Source of the DNA: Desulfobacterales bacterium
Lineage (GTDB): Bacteria > Desulfobacterota > Desulfobacteria > Desulfobacterales > Desulfobacteraceae
Direction: 5' to 3'
DNA length: 18,163 nucleotides
NCBI GenBank assembly: GCA_022361095.1
Contig: JAKSBO010001056.1
Coordinates: forward strand, 1 to 18,163
Part shown: positions 1 to 7,147 of the stretch, one piece after another
How the letters are laid out: every line of letters begins with the position of its first letter
Position numbering within the stretch: the stretch's first letter is position 1
The notes under the pieces: model-generated
What the model saw: the letters and a program-made list of their open reading frames with translations, nothing else
What the model was told of the DNA's origin: nothing
The model's database searches: none
Translations under genes and position numbers: made by a program

Positions 1-43
1 AAGATCTGAGTAACTTACACAGACTTTCTTATAAAAAAATAAA

Positions 44-937
44 ATGAAAGACGCTTCCCTGACATATTCCGGAACCCTGATCCGCAGCATTTTTGACTCG
101 CTGTCCGCCCACATTGCGATTGTTGATGACCAGGGCTGCATTTTGGAAACAAATGCAGCCTGGCGGAACTTTTCCAGGGATAACACCACCGGCGTTCCCG
201 CCGGGATTGACGGGGGGATCAATTTTACAGGCCTCAATTACCTGAAAACTTGTGACGCGGCTACGGGGGAAGGGGCCCGGGATGCAAAAAACGTTGCCGT
301 GGGCATACGGCAGGTGATCGAAAAAGAATGTGATGAGTTTCTTTATGATTACCCCTGCCATTCCGCCACAGGTAAACGATGGTTTTACATGCGGGCGATC
401 CGGATGGCAGATGCAGACCCGGTACGGGTGATCGTCAGTCATGAAGACATTACGCAGTTGAAGATGGCCCAGGAGGAGCTCAAAGCACACAAAACAATCC
501 TTGAGGAGCGAAATCAGAGCCTGGAAGAGGTCAATATCGCCTTGAAGGTCATCATCGAACAGCGGGAAAAAGATAAGGCCGATGCCGAAAAGCATTTTCT
601 TGCCCACCTGCGAACCCTTGTTCTGCCCTATGTCAATAAGCTTAAGGCCGGCAACTTAAGCCAAAGGGACCGGACATTGCTGGATCTTGTGGAAAGCCGG
701 CTCAATGAGGCGATCAGCCCCATGATTCAGCGCTTTGACAATGCCGGTATTATTCTTACCCCCCAGGAAATGCAGGTGGCCGACCTGGTCAAATCAGGCA
801 AGAGTACGGCGGAAATTGCCGATGTTCTTTTCGTCTCCGAAGCCACGGTCAGTTTTCACCGTAAAAATCTGCGTGCCAAACTGGGTCTGAAAAACAGACA
901 CACCAATCTGAGGTCTTTTCTGCTTTCCATGTCCTGA
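44..937 (+). CDS. PAS domain LuxR-family transcriptional regulator
   Basis: This 297-residue protein is probably a soluble DNA-binding regulator. Residues about 11-138 look like a PAS sensor domain: it begins SIFDSLSAHIAIVDDQG and ends with the PAS exit motif VIVSHEDIT. A charged helical, probably coiled-coil, segment follows (about 139-190). A LuxR/GerE-type helix-turn-helix occupies about 238-285 (LTPQEMQVADLV, then STAEIADVLFVSEATVSFH and LRAKLGL). There is no receiver domain and no membrane segment, so any signal is probably cytoplasmic; the ligand or cofactor cannot be read from the sequence. No good Shine-Dalgarno precedes the ATG at 44, so the start is less certain than the frame. The next genes downstream on the same strand are the tandem peptides, with a palindrome and promoter between, which makes them its most likely target. 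That link is inferred from position only. Confidence 0.88.
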   Translation: MKDASLTYSGTLIRSIFDSLSAHIAIVDDQGCILETNAAWRNFSRDNTTGVPAGIDGGINFTGLNYLKTCDAATGEGARDAKNVAVGIRQVIEKECDEFLYDYPCHSATGKRWFYMRAIRMADADPVRVIVSHEDITQLKMAQEELKAHKTILEERNQSLEEVNIALKVIIEQREKDKADAEKHFLAHLRTLVLPYVNKLKAGNLSQRDRTLLDLVESRLNEAISPMIQRFDNAGIILTPQEMQVADLVKSGKSTAEIADVLFVSEATVSFHRKNLRAKLGLKNRHTNLRSFLLSMS

Positions 938-974
938 TCTTTTTCACCGGCACGCCCCCGCCACTAAAGGTATA

Positions 975-989
975 CCGGTTTCGGACCGG
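975..989 (+). terminator. Short hairpin after the PAS-LuxR gene
   Basis: CCGGT and ACCGG (5-bp stem) flank the loop TTCGG, 37 bp after the regulator's stop codon. The following ACTCATTTTG has only a short T run, so it is a weak candidate for an intrinsic terminator. Confidence 0.35.
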
Positions 990-1035
990 ACTCATTTTGT
1001 ACTGATTTTATTATCTTTTTCATCTCAAGTGGTAG

Positions 1036-1054
1036 GTTTTAGCTATCATAAAAC
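1036..1054. promoter_or_regulatory. Candidate operator palindrome upstream of peptide genes
   Basis: GTTTTA and TAAAAC form a perfect inverted repeat with a 7-bp spacer. Its centre is near 1045, about 60 bp upstream of the start site expected from the -35/-10 pair at 1071-1098. This is the classic position for an activator bound upstream of polymerase. A direct repeat CTATC (1043-1047 and 1054-1058, 11 bp apart) overlaps it. Binding by the PAS-LuxR protein is an inference. Confidence 0.4.
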
Positions 1055-1070
1055 TATCGTTCCGTCAGTA

Positions 1071-1098
1071 TTGCCAAATTGTTCTGGATGCCTAAATT
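1071..1098 (+). promoter_or_regulatory. Candidate sigma-70 promoter for the peptide/ABC genes
   Basis: TTGCCA (5 of 6 to the -35 consensus) is separated by 16 bp from TAAATT (4 of 6 to the -10 consensus). This leaves a leader of about 50 nt before the first peptide ATG at 1153, which has its own AAGGAG ribosome-binding site at 1139-1144. Confidence 0.4.
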
Positions 1099-1152
1099 TA
1101 TTTCAAATGCCAGACACGGAAATACAAACAACCCTGACAAGGAGAAAATAAA

Positions 1153-1296
1153 ATGACTGAAAAAAGAATCGAAAACTACATCGAAGACGATAAAGAAAGA
1201 AACGAAGGACATGTGGATACCCGGCACTTTAACTTTGAATGTGATAATCCCGATGAACATCTGGGATGTGATCTGGGCATCGACGTTGCAGGATAA
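1153..1296 (+). CDS. Tandem small acidic peptide, copy 1 (47 aa)
   Basis: A 47-codon frame starts with ATG after a strong AAGGAG site (1139-1144). The peptide is very acidic and hydrophilic, with no signal sequence or membrane segment. It carries an ordered set of potential metal or redox ligands, H20, H25, C30 and C39, in the C-terminal half (motifs FEC, NPDE, LGCD) and ends in IDVAG. Two further copies follow at exactly 214-bp spacing. The coding parts stay almost identical while the gaps differ, so it is clearly under protein-level selection. I do not recognise the family. It could be a modified peptide precursor, a small metal-binding protein or an accessory of the downstream ABC transporter; none of these is shown. 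No recognisable peptide-modifying enzyme is nearby. Confidence 0.82.
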   Translation: MTEKRIENYIEDDKERNEGHVDTRHFNFECDNPDEHLGCDLGIDVAG

Positions 1297-1366
1297 CACA
1301 AACGCCAATAAATCAAATAATAATTGATTTCACTGAAATTCACAAAACCCAATAAGAGGTGATAAA

Positions 1367-1510
1367 ATGACTGAAAAAAGAATCGAAAACTACATCGAAG
1401 ACGATAAAGAGAGAAATGAAGGACATGTGGATACCAGGCACTTTAACTTTGAATGCGAAAATCCCGACGAACGCCTTGGGTGCGACCTGGGTATCGACGT
1501 CGCCGGGTAA
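1367..1510 (+). CDS. Tandem small acidic peptide, copy 2 (47 aa)
   Basis: This second copy has 47 codons and differs from copy 1 at only two residues (D31E and H36R). H20, H25, C30, C39, the NPDE motif and the IDVAG end are kept. The ribosome-binding site is AGAGGTGAT, directly followed by AAAATG, a leader it shares almost exactly with copy 3 but not with copy 1. Several codons differ silently from its neighbours. No terminator separates it from the copies on either side, so all three are probably on one transcript. Function is unknown. Confidence 0.82.
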   Translation: MTEKRIENYIEDDKERNEGHVDTRHFNFECENPDERLGCDLGIDVAG

Positions 1511-1580
1511 GATAACTACCGGCCAATTCGAACAAGCGCAGTCTGAACAGGAGTTTATAAAAATATAAAGAGGTGATAAA

Positions 1581-1724
1581 ATGACCGAAAACAGAATCGA
1601 AAGCTATATCGAAGACGATAAAGAAAGAAACGAAGGGCACGTGGACACCCGGCATTATAACTTCGAATGTGACAATCCCGATGAAAGACTTGGATGCGAT
1701 CCGGGAATCGACGTTGCCGGATAA
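1581..1724 (+). CDS. Tandem small acidic peptide, copy 3 (47 aa)
   Basis: This is the most diverged of the three copies (K4N, N8S, F26Y, H36R and L41P against copy 1), yet it has the same length and keeps H20, H25, C30 and C39. It has the same AGAGGTGATAAAATG start region as copy 2. Many third-position changes without amino-acid change point to purifying selection. A 10-bp hairpin follows 27 nt after the stop codon, and the ABC transporter ATPase starts about 100 nt downstream on the same strand. Function is unknown; a connection to the transporter is suggested only by order and orientation. Confidence 0.82.
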   Translation: MTENRIESYIEDDKERNEGHVDTRHYNFECDNPDERLGCDPGIDVAG

Positions 1725-1751
1725 CAAAACCAGCCCGATGAAATAGCGTAC

Positions 1752-1776
1752 GGCAGGGTCCTGTTGGGACTCTGCC
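1752..1776 (+). terminator. Hairpin between peptide array and ABC operon
   Basis: GGCAGGGTCC pairs with GGACTCTGCC (10 bp, one G-T pair) around a 5-nt loop. The following TGATTATTG is only weakly T-rich, so it may be a partial terminator or an mRNA-stabilising 3' hairpin. Either would let the abundant peptide message be uncoupled from the ABC genes. Confidence 0.5.
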
Positions 1777-1825
1777 TGATTATTGAAAAAACGAAAACAA
1801 CAAGCAAATCCTGTAAAGTGATCCT

Positions 1826-2500
1826 ATGGATATCGAGATAACAGCGCTTGAAAAAACGTTTGAACACCGGGACCGGGCTATTTTCACAAATCTTGATGCA
1901 ATCTTCTACGCCGGTAAGGTCTCTGTCATCTTAGGCAAGAGCGGGATCGGCAAATCCAGCCTTCTGAATCTCATTGCAGGCATTGATCTGCCGGACAAAG
2001 GAGAGATCCGCATCGGCAGCCACCTGATGTCGGGGATGGATGATGCCCGCCGCACCTTGTTCCGGCGTCGGCATATCGGCTTTGTCTTTCAGTCCTTTAA
2101 TCTTATTCCCGTGCTCACTGTTATGGAGAATATTACCCTGGTAGGGCAACTGGACGGCAGGCCGGACAAGGATATTCGCCGGCGGGCCGCATCTTTGCTT
2201 GAAACCGTAGGGCTCTCGGACCGGCAAGGCGAGTTCCCCGACCGGCTTTCCGGCGGGGAACAGCAGCGCGTGGCGCTGGCCCGGGCCCTGATCAATGATC
2301 CTGCCGTCATCCTGGCCGATGAACCCACGGGCAATCTGGACAAAGAGACCGGCACGGCCGTCCTTGAAATGATATCAACACAGGCCAGGCAATTGAACAA
2401 AACGCTTATTATGGTTACCCACAGCCCGGATGCCCTGGCATGGGCCGATGAGGTGTACACAGTTGAAAACGCCGCACTGGTCCCGGGAAATACCATATGA
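1826..2500 (+). CDS. ABC transporter ATP-binding protein (LolD/MacB type)
   Basis: This 224-residue protein is a complete nucleotide-binding subunit that powers the FtsX-type permease encoded next to it. It has Walker A (GKSGIGKSS, 37-45), the Q-loop Gln at 89 (FVFQSFNLI), the signature LSGGEQQ (141-147), Walker B ending in the catalytic Glu (VILADE, 161-166) followed by PTGNLD, and the switch His at 199 (VTHS). The PTGNLD sequence and the length are typical of the LolD/MacB/FtsE group, whose members drive mechanical work in the periplasm rather than ordinary solute uptake. The stop codon overlaps the permease start (ATGA at 2497-2500), so translation is coupled. Together with the permease and the AttH-like lipoprotein it forms an operon type resembling the Agrobacterium att genes for an ABC transporter plus AttH. 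The substrate is not known. Confidence 0.93.
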   Translation: MDIEITALEKTFEHRDRAIFTNLDAIFYAGKVSVILGKSGIGKSSLLNLIAGIDLPDKGEIRIGSHLMSGMDDARRTLFRRRHIGFVFQSFNLIPVLTVMENITLVGQLDGRPDKDIRRRAASLLETVGLSDRQGEFPDRLSGGEQQRVALARALINDPAVILADEPTGNLDKETGTAVLEMISTQARQLNKTLIMVTHSPDALAWADEVYTVENAALVPGNTI

Positions 2501-5109
2501 GACTGTCGCCTCTAGTCCGCACCTGTTTCAGATCTTCCAGATCCCATCCATTGAGAACGTTTCTGCTGATTTTCGGCATTGCCCTGGGTGTTGCCGGCGT
2601 CATTGCCATTGATATAGCCAAAACATCCGTCAGCAGATCCTTTGAGCTGTCAACGGCGGCCCTGACACGGCGGGCCACCCACCAGATTATTGGTGCGGAT
2701 TTTACCGTCCCCCAGTCCCTTTTTGTCCGATTGCGCACCGAGTTGGGACTTGAAAAAACAGCCCCGGTCATTACCCGGGAAGTGATGGTGCCCGAGCTGA
2801 ACAACCGCACCCTGACCCTTATGGGTATTGATCCGTTTTCCGAAGCGCATTTCAGGGATATTCGATTTGCAGCGGACCAACCGGGAACAGAACCCGATGC
2901 CGGCAATATCAGACAGGTCATGATCCGCGGTGATGGGATTATCCTCTCCAGATCGCTGGCCGCATCAACCGGTCTTGTAACAGGCGACGCCCTGACCCTG
3001 GCCTTTGGCGATCGAAAGATCATCACCCGCATCGGGGGGCTGACCTCCGGCGGTGCCGCAGGGGCAGCCTTTGACGGTGTGATCCTGGCAGACATTGCCC
3101 TGGCCCAGGAGATCCTGGGAATGGGGAACCGGATCAGCCGTATCGACCTGAAGCTCCAAACGGCAGATGATACCGGACAGGTGCAAAAACTGCTTTCTCC
3201 GGGCCTGATACTGACGGAGACCGCCACCCGCAATCAAACCGTTCGGGGGCTGTCCAGGTCCTTTGAAACCAGCCTTACCGCATTTTCCATGCTCGTTCTC
3301 TTCATGGGCATTTTCCTGATTTACAATACAGTCTCTTTTTCCGTGGCCCGCCGCCGGGGGCTTAACGGCGTATTGAGGGCCCTTGGGGCAACCCGGAAAG
3401 AAATTTTTCTGGCCGTTGAAGCCGAGGTTCTGGTCTATGCCCTGGCCGGTTCCGCCCTGGGGGCGGCGCTGGGCATTGTGCTGGGCAAGGGCGCTGTTCA
3501 GGCTGTAACAGCAACGGTCTCGGACATGTATTATACCCTCACGGTCAGCCGGACCTTTATTTCGGCGGGCACCCTTATGAAAGGCACCGGCATAGGCATC
3601 CTTGCCGCCCTGGCATCGTCTTTCATGCCGGCTTTGAATGCTGCAAACACACAGCCGGTAACCCTGATGCAGCGCTCTGCGTCTGAAAGCAGCCTTGCCC
3701 GGTATATACCCGGCCTGGCAGGCGGGGGGCTGCTGGCATTGGTTTTTGCGGTGGTAATTTTCAACTGGCCCGGCGTTTCAACCCACCTGGTGTTTACCGG
3801 TGTTTTTATGGTGTTTGCCGGTGCCTCTTTTCTGACGCCGGTTTTAATTATTTTTTTAACCCGGGGGGCGGAGGTTTTGCTGCGCAAAAGCCCGGGCCGC
3901 CTGTTTATTCGGTCATACATTATAATCGGGATGGCATTCGCCAATATCCGCAGATCCCTGAGCCGCAGCGCTGTTTTGATCGCCTCCCTCATGGTGGTGG
4001 TCAGCGTCTACATCGGTATTGACACCATGACCCGCAGCTTCAGACTCTCCATCGCCGAGTGGGTGGACGGACACATTGGGGGCGATGTTCATGTTTCCTC
4101 TCCGGATGAGCTTCACCCCGCTTTGGACCGGGAGCTCATAGACAAAATATCAGCACTTCCGGATGTCCGGGATATTTCGGCCTACACCATCCACCGAGCC
4201 TTTTCCACGGCTTCCGGGGAAGTTCACATCTTTGCATATCAACGGGACCTCTCACAAAAAAAGTGGGTCTGGCAGGCACCGGGTATAGACACCGATGCCG
4301 ATATTAACCGCCGCCTGTCAGAGGGCTGGATCATTGTTTCCGAAATCTTTGCAAGACAGCACAATATGAACCCCAGGGAGACGGGCGGCCCCGTCGTCAC
4401 CATGGATACCCGCCTGGGTCCAAGGCCCTTCCGGGTGGCGGGTATGTTCAGGGATTTTTTCATGGGCGGCGGCCGTGTGGTGGCCAGTCCCGAAACCATG
4501 AAAAATTTCTGGGGCCATGATGACATTACATCCATACAGGTGTTTGTCCGGGATGATGCACAAGAAGTGCAAAGCCCGGACAGCAAACAAGAAACCGTTG
4601 GACGGGTCATGGCACAGATCCGCGCCTTTACTCCGGAAACTACCATGCTGAAAATCGTTTCCGGCCTTGGGATCAAGCAAAATATTCTGGCGGTCTTTGA
4701 CAAGACCTTCCTGATCACCTCGGCCCTGCAGCTGCTCACGGCCATTGTGGCCCTGACCGGTATTATCAATTCAGTTATGGCAATGATCCTTGAACGTACA
4801 AGGGAGCTTGGCATTCTGCGGGCCTGCGGCGCCGTACCGGGACAGGTCCGGACCCTGGTGCTGTGGGAGTGCACGGCAGCGGGCGCCCTTGCCGGACTTT
4901 TCGCACTGCCCCTGGGGGCGTTTTTATCCTGGGTGCTGATCTATGTGGTGAACTATATCTCCTTTGGCTGGACCTATGATATGCAGCTCTCCTGGTTCAC
5001 CCTGGCCCAGGCATTGACATTCTCAGGGTTAAGCGCGTTTCTGGCAGGCATCATACCCGCATTCAGGGCCGGCCGCCTGGATATAAAAAATGCCCTGCGA
5101 ACGGAGTAA
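2497..5109 (+). CDS. FtsX-family ABC transporter permease
   Basis: This 870-residue inner-membrane protein has two FtsX-like halves. An N-terminal membrane helix (about 19-40, LLIFGIALGVAGVIAIDIA) is followed by a periplasmic domain. The first FtsX core begins near residue 260 and holds the coupling segment RRRGLNGVLRALGATRKEI. Further helices, a second periplasmic domain (about 510-730) and a second FtsX core with RTRELGILRACGA complete it. The two coupling motifs are where MacB/LolCE permeases contact the ATPase. Size and layout match large predicted permeases found with LolD-like ATPases and a secreted lipocalin-type hydrolase. It overlaps the ATPase gene by 4 nt, and the lipoprotein gene follows after a 3-nt gap. 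Its likely role is moving a lipid, lipoprotein or hydrophobic compound at the outer face of the inner membrane; the exact cargo is unknown. Confidence 0.92.
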   Translation: MRLSPLVRTCFRSSRSHPLRTFLLIFGIALGVAGVIAIDIAKTSVSRSFELSTAALTRRATHQIIGADFTVPQSLFVRLRTELGLEKTAPVITREVMVPELNNRTLTLMGIDPFSEAHFRDIRFAADQPGTEPDAGNIRQVMIRGDGIILSRSLAASTGLVTGDALTLAFGDRKIITRIGGLTSGGAAGAAFDGVILADIALAQEILGMGNRISRIDLKLQTADDTGQVQKLLSPGLILTETATRNQTVRGLSRSFETSLTAFSMLVLFMGIFLIYNTVSFSVARRRGLNGVLRALGATRKEIFLAVEAEVLVYALAGSALGAALGIVLGKGAVQAVTATVSDMYYTLTVSRTFISAGTLMKGTGIGILAALASSFMPALNAANTQPVTLMQRSASESSLARYIPGLAGGGLLALVFAVVIFNWPGVSTHLVFTGVFMVFAGASFLTPVLIIFLTRGAEVLLRKSPGRLFIRSYIIIGMAFANIRRSLSRSAVLIASLMVVVSVYIGIDTMTRSFRLSIAEWVDGHIGGDVHVSSPDELHPALDRELIDKISALPDVRDISAYTIHRAFSTASGEVHIFAYQRDLSQKKWVWQAPGIDTDADINRRLSEGWIIVSEIFARQHNMNPRETGGPVVTMDTRLGPRPFRVAGMFRDFFMGGGRVVASPETMKNFWGHDDITSIQVFVRDDAQEVQSPDSKQETVGRVMAQIRAFTPETTMLKIVSGLGIKQNILAVFDKTFLITSALQLLTAIVALTGIINSVMAMILERTRELGILRACGAVPGQVRTLVLWECTAAGALAGLFALPLGAFLSWVLIYVVNYISFGWTYDMQLSWFTLAQALTFSGLSAFLAGIIPAFRAGRLDIKNALRTE

Positions 5110-5112
5110 ACC

Positions 5113-6291
5113 ATGTCAATCCGAATGTTTATATCCTTGTTATCGGCCCTGGGAATCCTCACGTTCTCGTCCGGCTGTAATGCGCCGCCCCAGTCCGGCG
5201 GTACGGTCAATATTGCGGAAGCCCTCTCTTCGGATACCGGCGATGACTGCCATGAAAAGGCCACCGAGCCGGGGATCATTGATTTCCCCGACGATCTGGG
5301 TGCCCACGAATCGTTTAAAACGGAATGGTGGTATTACACCGGCAATCTGAAAACCGAAACAGGCCGGCATTTTGGCTTTCAACTGACCTTTTTCCGCCAG
5401 GCACTGGATTGTGAAAAGCGTTTGGACGACCTGCCGGTTGAAGATGCGTCGGCCTGGCGCACCCGCCAGCTTTATTTTGCCCATTTTGCCGTCACCGATA
5501 CCCAAAACCGCAAGTTTTATTCTGCCCAGCGTATGAACCGGGGCAGTTTAGGCATTGCCGGCGTTCAAAGCGCCCCCTTCAAAGCCTGGATTGATGACTG
5601 GCAGGCTGTCCAGGTCAAAGCGAATGGAGACACGCTTCGCCTGACCGCCCGTGCCCGGGCAGAAAATCAGCCGGATGCCCCGCAGTTTTCCATCCATCTC
5701 ACCCTTACCCGGCAAAAACCGGTCATCCTGCAGGGGGACCGGGGCCTGAGCCGGAAGGGCCCGGGTCTCCCGGATGCCTCCCACTATTACTCCTTTCCCG
5801 GCATGGCTGCACAGGGTGTTGTGAGCGTTTCCGGGGAAACCACCAAAGCCTCTGGCCATGCCTGGTTTGACCATGAATGGAGCACCTCGGCCCTGGGATC
5901 GGACGTGGCGGGCTGGGACTGGTTCGCTCTTCGGATCAATGAAGGTCCCAACGCCGGCACCGATCTTATGGTCTGTCAGGTACGGCGCCGGGACGGCCGC
6001 CCCAATGGATACGGATTCGGAGCCGTTTCATATCCCGACGGCAGCTATGATATCTTGTCTGAGTCCGATTTTTCCATTGAAGCCCATCGCACCTGGACCA
6101 GTCCGGCAACCGGGCGGACATATCCGTCACAATGGACCATCCGTCTTGAATCTTCAGGGCTTTCACTGCAAGTCGCCCCGGTTGTGGCCGCCCAGGAGCA
6201 TTCGGGCATGTTTCCCTATTACGAGGGGGCGGTAGATGTCCAGACGCCCCATGGTGGGGGACTGGGATATGTGGAGATGACCGGGTATTAG
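5113..6291 (+). CDS. CrtC/AttH-type lipocalin-like lipoprotein
   Basis: This 392-residue protein has a probable lipoprotein signal: a hydrophobic stretch ending FSSGC, with Cys22 as the lipid attachment site (a non-classical lipobox, since position -3 is Ser). The mature part carries the family hallmark EWWYYTGNL (71-79), the second conserved segment HAWFDHEWS (about 250), and a C-terminal GYVEMTGY. These identify the predicted secreted hydrolase family that includes carotenoid hydratase CrtC and AttH, built of two lipocalin-like barrels. Actual chemistry is untested for most members. Its ribosome-binding site (ACGGAG) lies in the last codons of the permease gene, 3 nt upstream, so it is the third gene of the ABC operon. 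It probably binds or modifies the lipophilic substrate handled by the transporter. Confidence 0.9.
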   Translation: MSIRMFISLLSALGILTFSSGCNAPPQSGGTVNIAEALSSDTGDDCHEKATEPGIIDFPDDLGAHESFKTEWWYYTGNLKTETGRHFGFQLTFFRQALDCEKRLDDLPVEDASAWRTRQLYFAHFAVTDTQNRKFYSAQRMNRGSLGIAGVQSAPFKAWIDDWQAVQVKANGDTLRLTARARAENQPDAPQFSIHLTLTRQKPVILQGDRGLSRKGPGLPDASHYYSFPGMAAQGVVSVSGETTKASGHAWFDHEWSTSALGSDVAGWDWFALRINEGPNAGTDLMVCQVRRRDGRPNGYGFGAVSYPDGSYDILSESDFSIEAHRTWTSPATGRTYPSQWTIRLESSGLSLQVAPVVAAQEHSGMFPYYEGAVDVQTPHGGGLGYVEMTGY

Positions 6292-6416
6292 GCCCATGGC
6301 CGGTTATTTCAAGGCCTTCATTATCCATCTGATTATCCAAATCAATCAGCATAAACCATTCAAAACCGGCATTCCGCTGCAGGCAAGGCAATTGCCCACA
6401 CCCCGCATAAATAAAC

Positions 6417-6445
6417 TTGACTAAAAAATCCGGGTTTTATAGTAT
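6417..6445 (+). promoter_or_regulatory. Candidate sigma-70 promoter for upp-uraA
   Basis: TTGACT (5 of 6 to consensus) and TAGTAT (4 of 6) are spaced 17 bp apart, about 50 bp upstream of the upp start. The 204-bp gap also contains a small palindrome GGCAATTGCC (6387-6396) of unknown role. No PyrR- or riboswitch-like structure was recognised. Confidence 0.45.
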
Positions 6446-6495
6446 TTATAGGTTTTGCCTATGTGAATTAATGTTGTAAAAGAAAGGAAGGCGAT

Positions 6496-7122
6496 ATGGC
6501 CGTATATGTGGAGGACCATCCTCTAATCAAACACAAACTTGGATTGATGCGTCAAAAGGACATCAGCACCAAGGATTTCAGGGATCTGGCCTCGGAAGTG
6601 GCCCGTTTGCTCACCTATGAAGCCACCCAGGACCTTGAGACCGAAAAAAAGGTCATCCAGGGCTGGGCAGGAGAGGTTGAGATCGAAATCATAAAAGGTA
6701 AAAAGATCACCATTGTCCCCATCTTAAGGGCGGGTTTAGGCATGATGGACGGCGTACTGGACCTGATCCCTTCCGCCAAAGTTTCTGTGGTGGGATTCTA
6801 CAGAAACGAGGAGACGTTAAAGCCCGTACAGTACTATTTTAAAACCGCCTCTGCCATGGAAGAGCGCACGGCCCTGATCCTGGACCCCATGCTGGCCACC
6901 GGCGGCACCTTAATCGCCACCATTGACCTGCTCAAAGAAGCCGGATGCAAAAAAATCAAAGGACTGTTCCTTGTGGCCGCCCCGGAGGGTATTGCAGCAG
7001 TGGAGGAAAAACACCCGGATATTGATATTTATACGGCCGGCATTGATGAACGCCTTAACGATGTGGGGTATATTCTTCCCGGGCTGGGGGATGCAGGGGA
7101 CAAAATATTCGGCACCAAATAA
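6496..7122 (+). CDS. upp: Uracil phosphoribosyltransferase
   Basis: This 208-residue cytoplasmic enzyme makes UMP from uracil and PRPP in pyrimidine salvage. The family length is about 208. It shows the PRPP-binding loop [10 protein letters not shown] (129-138), the conserved PILRAGLGM segment (75-83), and the C-terminal uracil-recognition region [22 protein letters not shown]. The ATG at 6496 has an AAGGAAGG ribosome-binding region 6-13 nt upstream. The uracil permease gene follows 25 nt after its stop, so uptake and phosphoribosylation of uracil are encoded in one transcription unit. Confidence 0.97.
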   Translation: MAVYVEDHPLIKHKLGLMRQKDISTKDFRDLASEVARLLTYEATQDLETEKKVIQGWAGEVEIEIIKGKKITIVPILRAGLGMMDGVLDLIPSAKVSVVGFYRNEETLKPVQYYFKTASAMEERTALILDPMLATGGTLIATIDLLKEAGCKKIKGLFLVAAPEGIAAVEEKHPDIDIYTAGIDERLNDVGYILPGLGDAGDKIFGTK

Positions 7123-7147
7123 TGTTAAATTAAAAGGAAAATAGAAT

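Larger units (their letters stand above)
1153..1724 (+). repeat. Three-copy tandem gene array, 214-bp period
   Basis: The ATG codons lie at 1153, 1367 and 1581, an exact 214-bp period made of 144 coding bases plus a 70-base spacer. The coding stretches are highly similar. The two spacers (1297-1366 and 1511-1580) resemble each other only in the last 15-20 bases around the ribosome-binding site. This is a tandem gene duplication followed by divergence of the spacers. Confidence 0.9.

Noticed and set aside
1153..1724. Tandem repeat considered as a CRISPR-like array or satellite
   Set aside because: Units are 214 bp with full reading frames and ribosome-binding sites, so they are duplicated genes, not short direct repeats with spacers.
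2415..3233. Long open frame on the minus strand opposite the ABC permease
   Set aside because: It lies antisense to a well-supported permease gene, is Ser/Arg-rich in the way typical of shadow frames, and has no recognisable domain.
1826..5109. Assigning the ABC genes as lolD/lolCE or macB
   Set aside because: The permease is a single 870-residue double-FtsX protein paired with an AttH-type lipoprotein; this differs from LolCE and from MacB fusions, so no symbol is given.
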